NCBI GenBank assembly: GCA_964517125.1
Contig: CAZFBD010000012.1
Coordinates: forward strand, 16,287-80,286
Direction: 5' to 3'
Origin: SHLQ01 sp964517125
Lineage (GTDB): Bacteria; Actinomycetota; Acidimicrobiia; Acidimicrobiales; SHLQ01
Length of the DNA stretch: 64,000 nt
Shown: positions 42,762 to 52,300 of the stretch, one piece after another
Position numbering within the stretch: the stretch's first letter is position 1
Layout of the letters: each line of letters opens with the position of its first letter
Program-made: the position numbers and the translations under genes
The notes under the pieces: model-generated
Database searches by the model: none
The model's input: the letters and a program-made list of their open reading frames with translations, nothing else
What the model was told of the DNA's origin: nothing

Positions 42762-43355
42762 ATGCACGATAGCCGACACAACCTTCGTTCCCGCCTGATG
42801 GGCGATCGTCGTGAACTCTCGGAGGCACAACAGGATGCGGCGTCCCAGATGGTTGCTGGGCGGGTGACCGAGTTGCTCGGGGCAGCAACGTCCGGCACCG
42901 TCGCCGGATATGTGGCCCACGGCGGCGAACTCGACCCCCTTCCCGCCCTCATGATGCTGCACTCGCAAGGGTGGAGCATTGTGCTTCCGGTCTGCGGAGC
43001 TGATGCCCAGATGGACTTCTGTCCCTGGTCGCCCGGCGACCAGCTGGCTCCGAACCGGTATGGCATCGGTGAACCGACGACCGCTCCGGTCCCCGTCAGT
43101 GACATCACCGTCGTTCTCGTGCCGGGCGTCGGCTTCGATGCCCGCGGCGCGCGCATCGGTCACGGAGTCGGGTACTACGATCGGTTCTTCGCCAAAGCGG
43201 CAGACCTCGGCGCTACGCCGCAACGTGTCGCACTGGCCCACGACCTGCAGCTCGTCGAGCTGCCAGAACCCGAGGAATGGGACGTTCCGATGCAACTCAT
43301 CCTGACCCCGTCTCGGGTCATCTCTGTCGATTCACCGCCGACGGAACACCGTTGA
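42762..43355 (+). CDS. 5-Formyltetrahydrofolate cyclo-ligase
   Basis: It uses ATP to turn 5-formyl-THF into 5,10-methenyl-THF, returning this storage folate to use. The 197-residue protein has the family signature VPGVGFDARGARIGHGVGYY near residue 120-140, where Gly/Asp/Tyr bind ATP and folate. The N-terminal LRSRLMGDRRELS is the usual helix. ATG 42762 has GAGGA upstream. It is divergent from hppA and followed 47 bases later by trkA. Confidence 0.9.
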   Translation: MHDSRHNLRSRLMGDRRELSEAQQDAASQMVAGRVTELLGAATSGTVAGYVAHGGELDPLPALMMLHSQGWSIVLPVCGADAQMDFCPWSPGDQLAPNRYGIGEPTTAPVPVSDITVVLVPGVGFDARGARIGHGVGYYDRFFAKAADLGATPQRVALAHDLQLVELPEPEEWDVPMQLILTPSRVISVDSPPTEHR

Positions 43356-43402
43356 TCGCTTTTCATTTGGTCAATCGACCGCCGGAAGGGTAGTTGTAGA
43401 TC

Positions 43403-44746
43403 GTGCGTGTCATCGTTGTTGGAGCCGGAGAAGTCGGCTCGTATGTCGCCGAACGGCTGAGCCGGCAGGGCGTCGACGTCTTCGTCATCGAACGTGACGC
43501 CAAGCGGGCCAATCACCTGGCCGAATCCATCGACGTCGAGGTCATCACCGGCAGCGGCACGCACCCAACGACGCTCGCCGAGGCCGGCATCGAATCTGCA
43601 GACCTGTTGGTGGCGGTCACGAAGAGCGACGAGGTCAACCTTGTTGCGTCCATTCTTGCAAAGCAGGCCGATGTGCCCCGCACGGTCGTGCGTATCGAAG
43701 CGCCGGAACTCCGCGGCCACGACGCGGCGGGGCTGCGCCGGGCGTCCGGTGCCGACCTCATCATCGACCCCGACGAAGAGACAGCGCAGGAGGTCCTGGC
43801 ACTCATCGAGATGCCGGGAGCGTCCGAGGTCGCCAAGCTCGGCAACGGCGAGGTCTTCGCCATCGGTGCTCGTATCCCGGCCGACGCTCCAATCGTGGGC
43901 AAATCCCTCATCGAGCTCGGTGTGGAGAACGAACCCGACTGGGACTTCATCGTCTCGTCGATCAAACGCGACGGCGAAACGATCATTCCGCGTGGCGACT
44001 ATGTGATCCAGGCCAATGACGTCGTCAGAATCGTCTGCGTCCGACAGGCCCGCCGACGCGTGGCCAAGCTGATTGGCCTGGCCCGCGATGTCCCGCGTGA
44101 GATCCTGCTGCTCGGCGGGGGTCGAACGGCTCGCCTGATCGCTCAGAAGCTCCGCGGCACGGGTGCACGAGTGCAGATCATCGAACGCGATCCCGATCGG
44201 GCGCGGCTCATTGCCGAGAAGCTCGACGGGGTGCGCGTGCTCCAGGGCGATATCACCGACTCCGACGTGCTCGACGAGGCCGACCTGCCGCGAATCGAAC
44301 TCGTTGCTGCGCTCACTGGCGAGGACGACGCGAACATCCTCGCATCCATCTACGCCAAGTCAGCCGGCGTCCCCGAGACGATTGCGGTGGTCCACCGACT
44401 GAACTTCCTCGACCTGCTCGATCAGGTGGGCGTCGATGCGGCGCTCTCTCCCAGAACAGCGACTGCAAACGGTGTGCTGCGTTTCGTACGCGGCGATGTT
44501 GCCCAGGTCACCACCTTCCTCCAGGGCGAGGTTGAGCTGCTCGAGTTCGAGATTCACAGCGGGTCCCAGGCCGACGGCACCACGATTGCCGGTCTGGGCC
44601 TTCCCCGCGACGTCCTCATTTCTGCCGTCGTCCGGGACGGACGTGCACAGATCGCGCGTGGACGTACCGAGCTCCGCAAGGGCGATCACGTCATCGTCAT
44701 GGCACAGCCCGAATCCGTCGACACGGTCGCCAAGACCCTCGACTGA
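43403..44746 (+). CDS. trkA: Trk potassium uptake regulatory subunit TrkA
   Basis: A cytoplasmic NAD(H)/nucleotide-binding gating subunit for TrkH channels. The 447 residues contain two RCK units. The first Rossmann motif is VIVVGAGEVGSYVAERLSR (about 2-20), the second is EILLLGGGRTARLIAQKL near residue 233, each followed by a TrkA_C domain. Full double-unit length equals E. coli TrkA. The start is GTG. The last base of its stop is the first base of the trkH ATG, so the operon trkA-trkH-trkH is tightly coupled. Confidence 0.94.
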   Translation: MRVIVVGAGEVGSYVAERLSRQGVDVFVIERDAKRANHLAESIDVEVITGSGTHPTTLAEAGIESADLLVAVTKSDEVNLVASILAKQADVPRTVVRIEAPELRGHDAAGLRRASGADLIIDPDEETAQEVLALIEMPGASEVAKLGNGEVFAIGARIPADAPIVGKSLIELGVENEPDWDFIVSSIKRDGETIIPRGDYVIQANDVVRIVCVRQARRRVAKLIGLARDVPREILLLGGGRTARLIAQKLRGTGARVQIIERDPDRARLIAEKLDGVRVLQGDITDSDVLDEADLPRIELVAALTGEDDANILASIYAKSAGVPETIAVVHRLNFLDLLDQVGVDAALSPRTATANGVLRFVRGDVAQVTTFLQGEVELLEFEIHSGSQADGTTIAGLGLPRDVLISAVVRDGRAQIARGRTELRKGDHVIVMAQPESVDTVAKTLD

Positions 44747-46242
44747 TGGCCCAGACCCGTTCGGCCCCCGCCGTGCGGGTCGGCACGATCCACGTCCTGC
44801 CGAGGCCGTTCGGCATCGGTATGGCGCTCGGGGGTGTCGCCTCGGTGGCGGCGTCGTTTGTGGGGCTGCTCCTCGATCGCAGCGTGGCGCTGGACGAAAT
44901 GGTCGTCCTGTTTGTCGTTGGCGCGGTGTGTGTTGTTGGTGGACTGGCGTTGGGACGGGTGCAGTCAGCGTCCTCGCGAATCACCGCGCCCATGGCGATG
45001 TCCATGCTTGTGGCTGGCTGGTCTGGGGCAACGCTTGTTGCGCTCTTGGCGTTCGCGCTGTCTGGTGAGTTCGAGTCCATTCCGTCGGCGTTCTTTGAAG
45101 CGGTCAGCGCCACGACCACCACCGGGTTCACCACCGTCGTGGATCCCCAGGAACTCACGCATGCCATGCGGTTTCTCCGAGTGATCCTGCCGTGGCTCTG
45201 CGGGCTGGGCGTCCTCGTGGCAGGTATGGGGGTGCTGCCGGTGGCCATCGCTGGAATCGAGCTCTCACCCTCTCGCGGACTCGCCCGTAGTGAGCAGCTG
45301 GTCACCAACACTTCGGCCGCAATCCGGAATATCTCGGGGATGTACCTGCTGCTCACGTCGCTGCTGCTGGTCGGCTACCTGCTCGGCGGTATGGGGCTGT
45401 TCGATGCGCTCTCGTACAGCCTCTCCACCGCGTCCACCGGTGGCATGTCGAACCATGCGGCGTCGCTCGGCCACTTCGAGAGCGACTTCATCGACTGGGT
45501 TGCGACGTTCGGGATGGTCGCGGCAGGCGGAAGTCTTGTGATTGTCTGGGCTGCGCTGCGGGGCGCCTGGAGTTCGGTCCTGCATTCCACCGAGCTGCGC
45601 CTCTATGCCAGCCTGCTGCTCCTTGGCTTTCTCGGCGTCTGGCTGATCGGCGACGAGCTCTCCATCACCGATGCTGCCTTCTCGGTCAGCTCCATGCTGT
45701 CGACCACAGGGCTTCGTTCCGGCAATTGGGCCGCCGGCGGATCGTTCACCCAGGCGCTGCTCTTGATTGGCGCCGGCGTGGGGGCCATGACCGGCTCGGT
45801 CGGGAGCGGATTCCGATTGGCTCGTGCAGCCCGGGTCGCGCTCGAGGTGCGACGGGCGTTGCGGGGCCTTCTGTATCCGCACCGCGTCGGCGTCATTCGC
45901 ATCGACGGCGTGGCTGCGGATGAGGTCTCGCTTGAGCGCACCTACGGCTATCTGTGGGCGCACCTGCTGACCCTCACGACCATTGCGGTGCTGGTGAACG
46001 TGTCCTCCCTGAATCTCATGGGGACACTCACATTCTCGCTTTCACTGATCTCGAACGTTGGCATCGTCATCAGCGGTGACGGCATCGCGGCGGCCGTGGT
46101 GCTCGACAGGTGGTCGCAGGCGGTCGCGATCATCGCCATGGTGCTGGGCCGCTTGTCCATCTATCCGGTGCTGGTGACGATCGCCGGATTCACCCGGTGG
46201 CTTGGGCGGTTCCGTCCGCACCGTGCGATCGGAGGCAGCTGA
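44746..46242 (+). CDS. trkH: TrkH-family potassium transporter subunit, divergent copy
   Basis: A 498-residue membrane protein with the four-repeat TrkH/KtrB plan. Filter-like loops are ATTTTGFTTVVD (P1), STGGMSNHAASLGHFES (P2), SMLSTTGLRSGN (P3) and LISNVGIVISGDG (P4). The intracellular gate glycines are in the region GVGAMTGSVGSGFRLA. P4 departs from the usual GNVGLS form. It overlaps trkA by one base and the second trkH by one base. Either K+ or Na+ transport is possible; the pairing with TrkA favours K+. Confidence 0.84.
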   Translation: MAQTRSAPAVRVGTIHVLPRPFGIGMALGGVASVAASFVGLLLDRSVALDEMVVLFVVGAVCVVGGLALGRVQSASSRITAPMAMSMLVAGWSGATLVALLAFALSGEFESIPSAFFEAVSATTTTGFTTVVDPQELTHAMRFLRVILPWLCGLGVLVAGMGVLPVAIAGIELSPSRGLARSEQLVTNTSAAIRNISGMYLLLTSLLLVGYLLGGMGLFDALSYSLSTASTGGMSNHAASLGHFESDFIDWVATFGMVAAGGSLVIVWAALRGAWSSVLHSTELRLYASLLLLGFLGVWLIGDELSITDAAFSVSSMLSTTGLRSGNWAAGGSFTQALLLIGAGVGAMTGSVGSGFRLARAARVALEVRRALRGLLYPHRVGVIRIDGVAADEVSLERTYGYLWAHLLTLTTIAVLVNVSSLNLMGTLTFSLSLISNVGIVISGDGIAAAVVLDRWSQAVAIIAMVLGRLSIYPVLVTIAGFTRWLGRFRPHRAIGGS

Positions 46243-47846
46243 TGTTGCGTCTTGAACGTCGGTCCGAGCACCGTTCCGACGGCTTCAGCGAGCCGTCCAA
46301 ACGGATTCCGTCAACCGTCGCCCACATCTGCGGGCTGGCGCTGGCGGTCATTTCGCCGGGCCTGTTCATCTCCGGCATCGTGGAGCTCGTCGGGTTTGGC
46401 GACGGCGGAATCACGCTGCTCGTCTGCAGCCTCATCTTTGCGCTCGTCGGAGGGTCACTGTGGTACACCACGCGACTCGGTGATCTGGCGCCTCGCACCG
46501 TCTTCGCCGCCGTTGCCTGGTCCTGGTTCCTGGTCTCCGTCATGGGAGCGCTGCCGTTCATCCTGACCCGAACGTTCCAATCCGGAGCGGCCACCATCTG
46601 GATCGAAATTGCCGACGCGATCTTCGAGTCTGCGTCGGGGTACACGTGCACGGGCTCGACGGTGCTGACAACCCTGCCGGACCTGAACGACCCGAATCCC
46701 AAGGTGGGCCAGGGTGTGCTTTTCTATCGGCAGCTGACCCAGTGGTACGGGGGTATGGGCTTCGTGCAGCTCGTCGTCACCGTGCTCCCGGCGTTGGGTA
46801 CCCGAGCCATGGGTTTCATGGGCGCCGAGGCGCCGGGGCCAACCGCCGATCGTCTCGCACCCCGGGCGAAGGACACAGCGAAGCTCCTCTGGCAGGTCTA
46901 CATCGGGGCGACGGTCCTCATGGCCGCCGGCTACGTCGCCGCCGGTATGTCGATCTTCGACGGCATTGCGCACGGGTTGACGACCGCAGCGACGGGTGGG
47001 TACTCGACCTACAACGACTCACTCGGCGAGTTCGACAGTGTCGCCATCGAGTCGGTCGCCATCGTGGCGATGCTCATCGGTGGCAGCAACTTTGCTCTGC
47101 ACTGGATCTTCCTCACCCGCGATCGGGGGGTCTACGCCAAGGACCACGAGTTCCGCGCCTACACGGCCATGGTTGTTGCGGCCACCGTTGCCGTGACCGC
47201 GATGCTCATGATCGGTGGCGAGGTGGGCGGAGACTTCGCCGCGTCGTTCCGGACGGCCGTGTTCAACGTGGTCAGCCTGGGAACAAGCACGGGCTTTGGC
47301 AATGCCCAAGGTGCAGGTACCGCTGGCGACTTCGTGGTGTGGGGCGCAGGCCCGCTCATCGTGATCCTGGTGCTCATGACCATCGGCGGCATGTCGGGCT
47401 CCACCGCCGGAGGTGTGAAGGTCATTCGAATCCGGGTGATCGGCGCTCAGGTCCACCGGTTGGTCGCCAGGTCACGGCAGCCCCGCGCCGTGATTCCGCT
47501 CCGACTCGGATCCGACATCGTCTCCGAGAAGATCGCCCACAAGGTGGCGGTCTACGGCATGGCGTGGCTGGCGATGATGGTTGGCGGGCTGCTCGCAGTG
47601 ACCGCACTAGGCGCCGAACTTGAAGAAGCGCTTTCGGCGGTTGTTGGTTCGTTGGGCAACATGGGGCCTGCCTTTGGCTCGTCCGGACCAACCGCAACGT
47701 TCCAAGCCGGATTCTCCACCCCAGCCCGCCTCGTCCTGGCGTTCCTGATGATCGCCGGCCGTCTGGAACTGATTGCCGTGCTCCTCATGTTCGCAGCGCC
47801 ACGCCGCAGCCTGCGCAAGATCCGCCCGCACAAGCACACGTTCTAG
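46242..47846 (+). CDS. trkH: TrkH-family potassium transporter subunit, canonical copy
   Basis: A 534-residue membrane protein closer to classical TrkH. Its filter loops are SGYTCTGSTVLTTL (P1), TAATGGYSTYNDSLGEFDS (P2), SLGTSTGFGNAQG (P3) and SLGNMGPAFGSSGP (P4); the GGMSGSTAGGVKVIRI segment is the typical gate loop. The hydrophilic N-terminus (LERRSEHRSDGFSEPSKR) is cytoplasmic. ATG 46242 is chosen because GGAGG lies at 46231-46235 and it overlaps the preceding stop; the frame is open further upstream within the previous gene. It is convergent with the aminopeptidase gene. Confidence 0.9.
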   Translation: MLRLERRSEHRSDGFSEPSKRIPSTVAHICGLALAVISPGLFISGIVELVGFGDGGITLLVCSLIFALVGGSLWYTTRLGDLAPRTVFAAVAWSWFLVSVMGALPFILTRTFQSGAATIWIEIADAIFESASGYTCTGSTVLTTLPDLNDPNPKVGQGVLFYRQLTQWYGGMGFVQLVVTVLPALGTRAMGFMGAEAPGPTADRLAPRAKDTAKLLWQVYIGATVLMAAGYVAAGMSIFDGIAHGLTTAATGGYSTYNDSLGEFDSVAIESVAIVAMLIGGSNFALHWIFLTRDRGVYAKDHEFRAYTAMVVAATVAVTAMLMIGGEVGGDFAASFRTAVFNVVSLGTSTGFGNAQGAGTAGDFVVWGAGPLIVILVLMTIGGMSGSTAGGVKVIRIRVIGAQVHRLVARSRQPRAVIPLRLGSDIVSEKIAHKVAVYGMAWLAMMVGGLLAVTALGAELEEALSAVVGSLGNMGPAFGSSGPTATFQAGFSTPARLVLAFLMIAGRLELIAVLLMFAAPRRSLRKIRPHKHTF

Positions 47847-47863
47847 CCGGCGGCGGCCGAACC

Positions 47864-49141
47864 TCAGCCCAGAAGGTCGGCGAGAATGAGGGTCATGTCC
47901 CAGGGGTCGTTGGTACCAGCCATTTCCCGAGCAGAATGCATGGCCAGCTGTGCACACCCGACATCGAGGGCACGAACGGCGAGACTCGCCGCAACGGTCG
48001 GGCCAATCGTGGAACCACACGGCATGTCGCCCCGGCTCACGAAACTCTGCGTTTCGACACCGGCACGTTCGGCCGCCAGCCGGAAGACCCCGGCGGAGAC
48101 GGCATCGGTGGTGTAGCGCTGGTTGGCGTTGAACTTCAGCACCGGGCCACCGTTCATGAAGATCGGGTGTGCGGGATCGTGGCGTTCCGGATGGTTCGGA
48201 TGCGTGGCATGCGCATTGTCTGCAGACACAAACAGCGAACCATCCAACGCACGAGCGAGATCGTCGGAGTTGCCCCCGAGCGCATCGGAAATCCCTCGGA
48301 GCAGACGGGGGAGCGCGTCGGACGCGGCTCCGGTGACACTCACCGAGCCGACCTCCTCATGATCGAACAACGCAACAACAGGGATCGATTCGTTCGGCGT
48401 CGTGCCCGAGAGGGCGGTGATCGCTGCATGGCACGAAAGCTGATTGTCGAGACGCGGTGCGCTGATGAATGCGGAATCCACGCCAATCAGCTGTGACGGC
48501 TGCGTGTCGTGGAACATGAGGTCGAAGCCAATGATCTCCTGTTCGCTCACGCCGAGCTCGGCCGCCACCAGTGCAAGCACGCTCGGTGCCGAGCCGTCGC
48601 CGTACACGGGCGAGACATGCAACTGCTTGTTCAGCTGCGGACCCTTGTCGTTGACGTCGCGGTCGAGATGGATGGCAAGCTGCGGGAGACGGAACAGTGG
48701 CTGGTCGATGTTCACGAGCCTGACGTCGGGGTTCCGATCCGAGCCTCGCACGCTCACCCGGCCAGACAGACCCAGGTCACGGTCGAGCCAGGAGTTCAGC
48801 AGGACTCCGCCATAGACCTCGACTGCGGTGCGTCGAAACCCGGGAACGTCGGCATTCGGGTGGGGCTTCAGGCGAAGGTTCGGACTGTCGGTGTGCGCTC
48901 CGACGATGTGGAACGGTGTGCCGGGGCCGACCCCTTCGGGCACGATCCACGCGAGCACGGCACCTTCACGCGGCGCAACCCACCGACCCGGTGTCGTCGG
49001 AAGGGCTTCGTCGGGGGCGACCGAGGTGAAGCCGGCGTCGACCAACAACTCGGTGGCTGACGCAACCACGTGGTAGGGCGAGGGGGAGCGGTCGATGAAT
49101 CGGAGCAACGACTGTGCGTGAGCGACGTGCGGAGAGGCCAT
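47864..49141 (-). CDS. M18 family aminopeptidase
   Basis: A 425-residue dinuclear zinc aminopeptidase of the aspartyl aminopeptidase type. Metal and catalytic motifs: VGAHTDSPNLRLKP (His/Asp), GVDSAFISAPRLDNQLSCHA, VVALFDHEEVGS (Glu/Glu) and VSADNAHATHPN. The late GDMPCGSTIGP and CAQLAMHSAREM blocks are typical of M18. These form large cytoplasmic assemblies that remove N-terminal acidic or neutral residues. ATG 49141 is preferred to GTG 49174. It is divergent from gltB. Confidence 0.92.
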   Translation of the reverse strand: MASPHVAHAQSLLRFIDRSPSPYHVVASATELLVDAGFTSVAPDEALPTTPGRWVAPREGAVLAWIVPEGVGPGTPFHIVGAHTDSPNLRLKPHPNADVPGFRRTAVEVYGGVLLNSWLDRDLGLSGRVSVRGSDRNPDVRLVNIDQPLFRLPQLAIHLDRDVNDKGPQLNKQLHVSPVYGDGSAPSVLALVAAELGVSEQEIIGFDLMFHDTQPSQLIGVDSAFISAPRLDNQLSCHAAITALSGTTPNESIPVVALFDHEEVGSVSVTGAASDALPRLLRGISDALGGNSDDLARALDGSLFVSADNAHATHPNHPERHDPAHPIFMNGGPVLKFNANQRYTTDAVSAGVFRLAAERAGVETQSFVSRGDMPCGSTIGPTVAASLAVRALDVGCAQLAMHSAREMAGTNDPWDMTLILADLLG

Positions 49142-49217
49142 GTCCCCATCTTGGCCGATCGGCGCCGATCCCACGCAGCGCTGACGACGAATCCAACGAC
49201 GTCACACCCCCGTGGGG

Positions 49218-49247
49218 TTGGAGGCCGGACCCCTCCTGCGCTAGGTT
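49218..49247 (+). promoter_or_regulatory. Promoter of gltBD
   Basis: TTGGAG (49218-49223) and TAGGTT (49242-49247), 18 bases apart, lie about 65 bases before the gltB start. The leader is longer than for the leaderless genes. Confidence 0.5.
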
Positions 49248-49312
49248 CGGACCACCGGCACTGGGCCAATGTCGTCCCGGCGTGCCTCCCACAACACGCC
49301 CAGAGGATGACA

Positions 49313-52300
49313 ATGCACAACGATCTGCCAGCTCGGCAGGGTTTGTACGACCCTGCGAACGAGCACGATGCCTGCGGACTCAACTTCGTCTGCGACATGT
49401 TGGGTCGCGCCTCCCACAAGATCGTCGAACACGGACTCGGAGCGCTCTGTGCGCTCGAACATCGTGGTGCCGCTGGTGCCGACCCCACCGTGGGCGACGG
49501 ATCCGGAATCCTGACCCAGATCCCCGATCGCTTTCTGCGCAGCGTCGTCGACTTTGACCTGCCCCCGGCGGGCTCGTACGCCACCGGCGTGGCGTTCCTG
49601 CCCCAGAGCTCGGTGCCGGCCGCCGAGGCCAAGGCCGAAATTCAGCGCATTGCGGTGGAGCAGGGACTTGTCGTGCTTGGATGGCGCGATGTTCCCGTGG
49701 ACCCCGCCGGCGTGGGAGCCGACGCGATCTTCACGATGCCCACCTTCGCCCAGCCCTTCTTCGCCGACGCTGCCGGAGAAGCCACGGGAATCGAGCTCGA
49801 CCGGCTCATGTACATCGCCCGCAAGCGCTTCGAGCACGAAATCTCGGTCGTTGCCGGCCCCGATGAGCTGAACGAGGCCATGGGCGGAGCGTCGTCGCGT
49901 CACGATGGCGTGTACTTCCCATCACTGTCGGCTCGGACGATCGTCTACAAGGGCATGCTCACGACTCCACAGTTGGGGTCCTTCTTTGTCGACCTGCGCG
50001 ACGAACGCTTCGAATCGGCACTGGCGCTCGTCCACAGCCGCTTCAGCACGAACACCTTCCCGTCGTGGCCTCTTGCGCACCCCTACCGTTTCGTTGCACA
50101 CAACGGCGAAATCAACACCATCAAGGGAAACCGCAACTGGATGAAGGCGCGCGAGAGCGCACTGCGATCCGAAGCCTTCGGCGAAGAACTGCAGAAGGCG
50201 TTCCCCATCTGTACTCCGGGCGCCAGCGATACCGCTGGCTTCGACGAGACGTTGGAGCTGCTCACCCTGTCGGGCTACTCACTGCCCGAGGCAATGCTCA
50301 TGATGATCCCGGAGCCGTGGGAGAACCATCAGTCGATGGACGAGGACCGTCGTGCGTACTACGAGTACACGGCCACCCTCATGGAGCCCTGGGACGGTCC
50401 GGCGTCGGTCAGCTTCACCGACGGGAGCGTGGTGGGGGCCGTGCTCGATCGCAACGGCCTGCGGCCGTCCCGATACTGGGTCACCGACGACCACCTGGTG
50501 GTCATGGCGTCCGAGGTGGGTGTGGTCGACATCGACCAGTCGACGATCGTGGAAAAGGGACGGTTGGAGCCGGGCCGAATCTTCCTGATCGACACCGAAC
50601 AGGGGCGAATCGTCCGAGACACCGAGATCAAGGCCGACCTCGCGGCCAAGCACGACTTCGCGGGCCTCGTCGACAGTTCGCTCGTTTCCCTCGAGGACCT
50701 GCCGGTCGTCGTCGACGAGCGCCAGCTCGAAGGCACGCTGCAGACCCGCCAACTGGCGTTCGGTTACACGCTCGAAGAGCTCAAGGTGCTGCTGACACCC
50801 ATGGTCGAGACGAGCAAGGAGGCGCTCGGTTCCATGGGAACCGACACCCCAATCGCAGCGCTCTCGTCCCGAAGCCGACTCTTCTACGACTACTTCCAGC
50901 AGTTGTTTGCCCAGGTGACGAACCCGCCGCTCGACGCGATCCGTGAGGAGCTGGTCACCGCCGTTGTCTCAACACTCGGGCCACGCGCCAATCTTCTCGA
51001 GCCGCTTGCCGATCCGGTGCGCCAGATCCGTCTTGCTCACCCGACGCTGCTCCCCGACGAGCTCGCTCGCCTCTTGCCGTCGGAAGACGCCGAGTTCGCC
51101 AGTGTGGTCCTGCCGATGGTCTACCCGGTCGCCGAATCGGGGGCGGGCGTGGCCGCAGCCATCGACCAGCTCCGCATCGCTGCCGATGCCGCTGTGGCCG
51201 ACGGCGTGAAGATCATCATCTTGTCGGACCGCGACGTTTCGCCGGCGCACGCCCCGATTCCGGCGCTGCTTGCCACCGCGGCCGTTCACCATCACCTGGT
51301 GGCCAACGGAACCCGCACAAGTGTCGACCTGGTCGTCGAAAGCGGCGAAGCCAGGGAAGTGCATCACATCGCCTGCCTCATCGGCTTCGGCGCCAGGGCA
51401 GTTTGCCCCTACGTGGCCTTCGAGACCATCGCCGACATGGTCGCAACCGGAGCCCACGGGCTCGACAGTGCCATGTCGCTCGACGACGCCTTCTCCAACT
51501 ACGTCAAGGCCGTCGACAAGGGCATGCTCAAGGTGATGTCCAAGATGGGCATTTCCACGGTCGCCTCGTACACCGGAGCACAGATCTTCGAAACGATCGG
51601 CCTGGGCGACGAGATCATGGCCGACTACTTCGGTGGTGGGCAGAGCCGGCTCGGTGGTGTGTCCATCGACGAGATCGCCGAAGAGGTCGCCATTCGTCAC
51701 CGCCGTGCGTTCCCCAGGAACGCCAACCATCGGGCGCATCGCTCACTCGAGGTCGGCGGCGAATACCAGTGGCGGCGTGAGGGCGAGTACCACCTGTTCA
51801 ACCCGGACACGGTCTTCAAGCTGCAGCACGCAACCCGGGATGGTCGCTTCGACATCTTCCGCGAATACACGGAGATGGTGAACGACCAGGCCCGCGACCG
51901 TGCCACGCTCCGGGGCTTGTTCGAGTTCCGCGCCGACGCACGACCATCGATTCCCCTGGACGAGGTTGAGTCCGTCGCCGACATCGTGCGCCGCTTCTCC
52001 ACGGGCGCCATGTCCTACGGGTCGATCTCGGCCGAGGCCCACGAAACCCTCGCAATTGCCATGAACCGCATCGGTGCCAAGTCCAACACCGGTGAGGGCG
52101 GCGAGGATGCCGAACGCTTCGAGACCATGGAGAATGGCGACTCCAAGCGGTCGGCGATCAAGCAGGTTGCGTCGGGACGGTTCGGTGTCACGTCGAACTA
52201 CCTCGTGAACGCCGACGATCTCCAGATCAAGATGGCGCAGGGAGCAAAGCCCGGCGAAGGCGGACAGCTTCCCGGCCACAAGGTGTACCCGTGGATCGCA

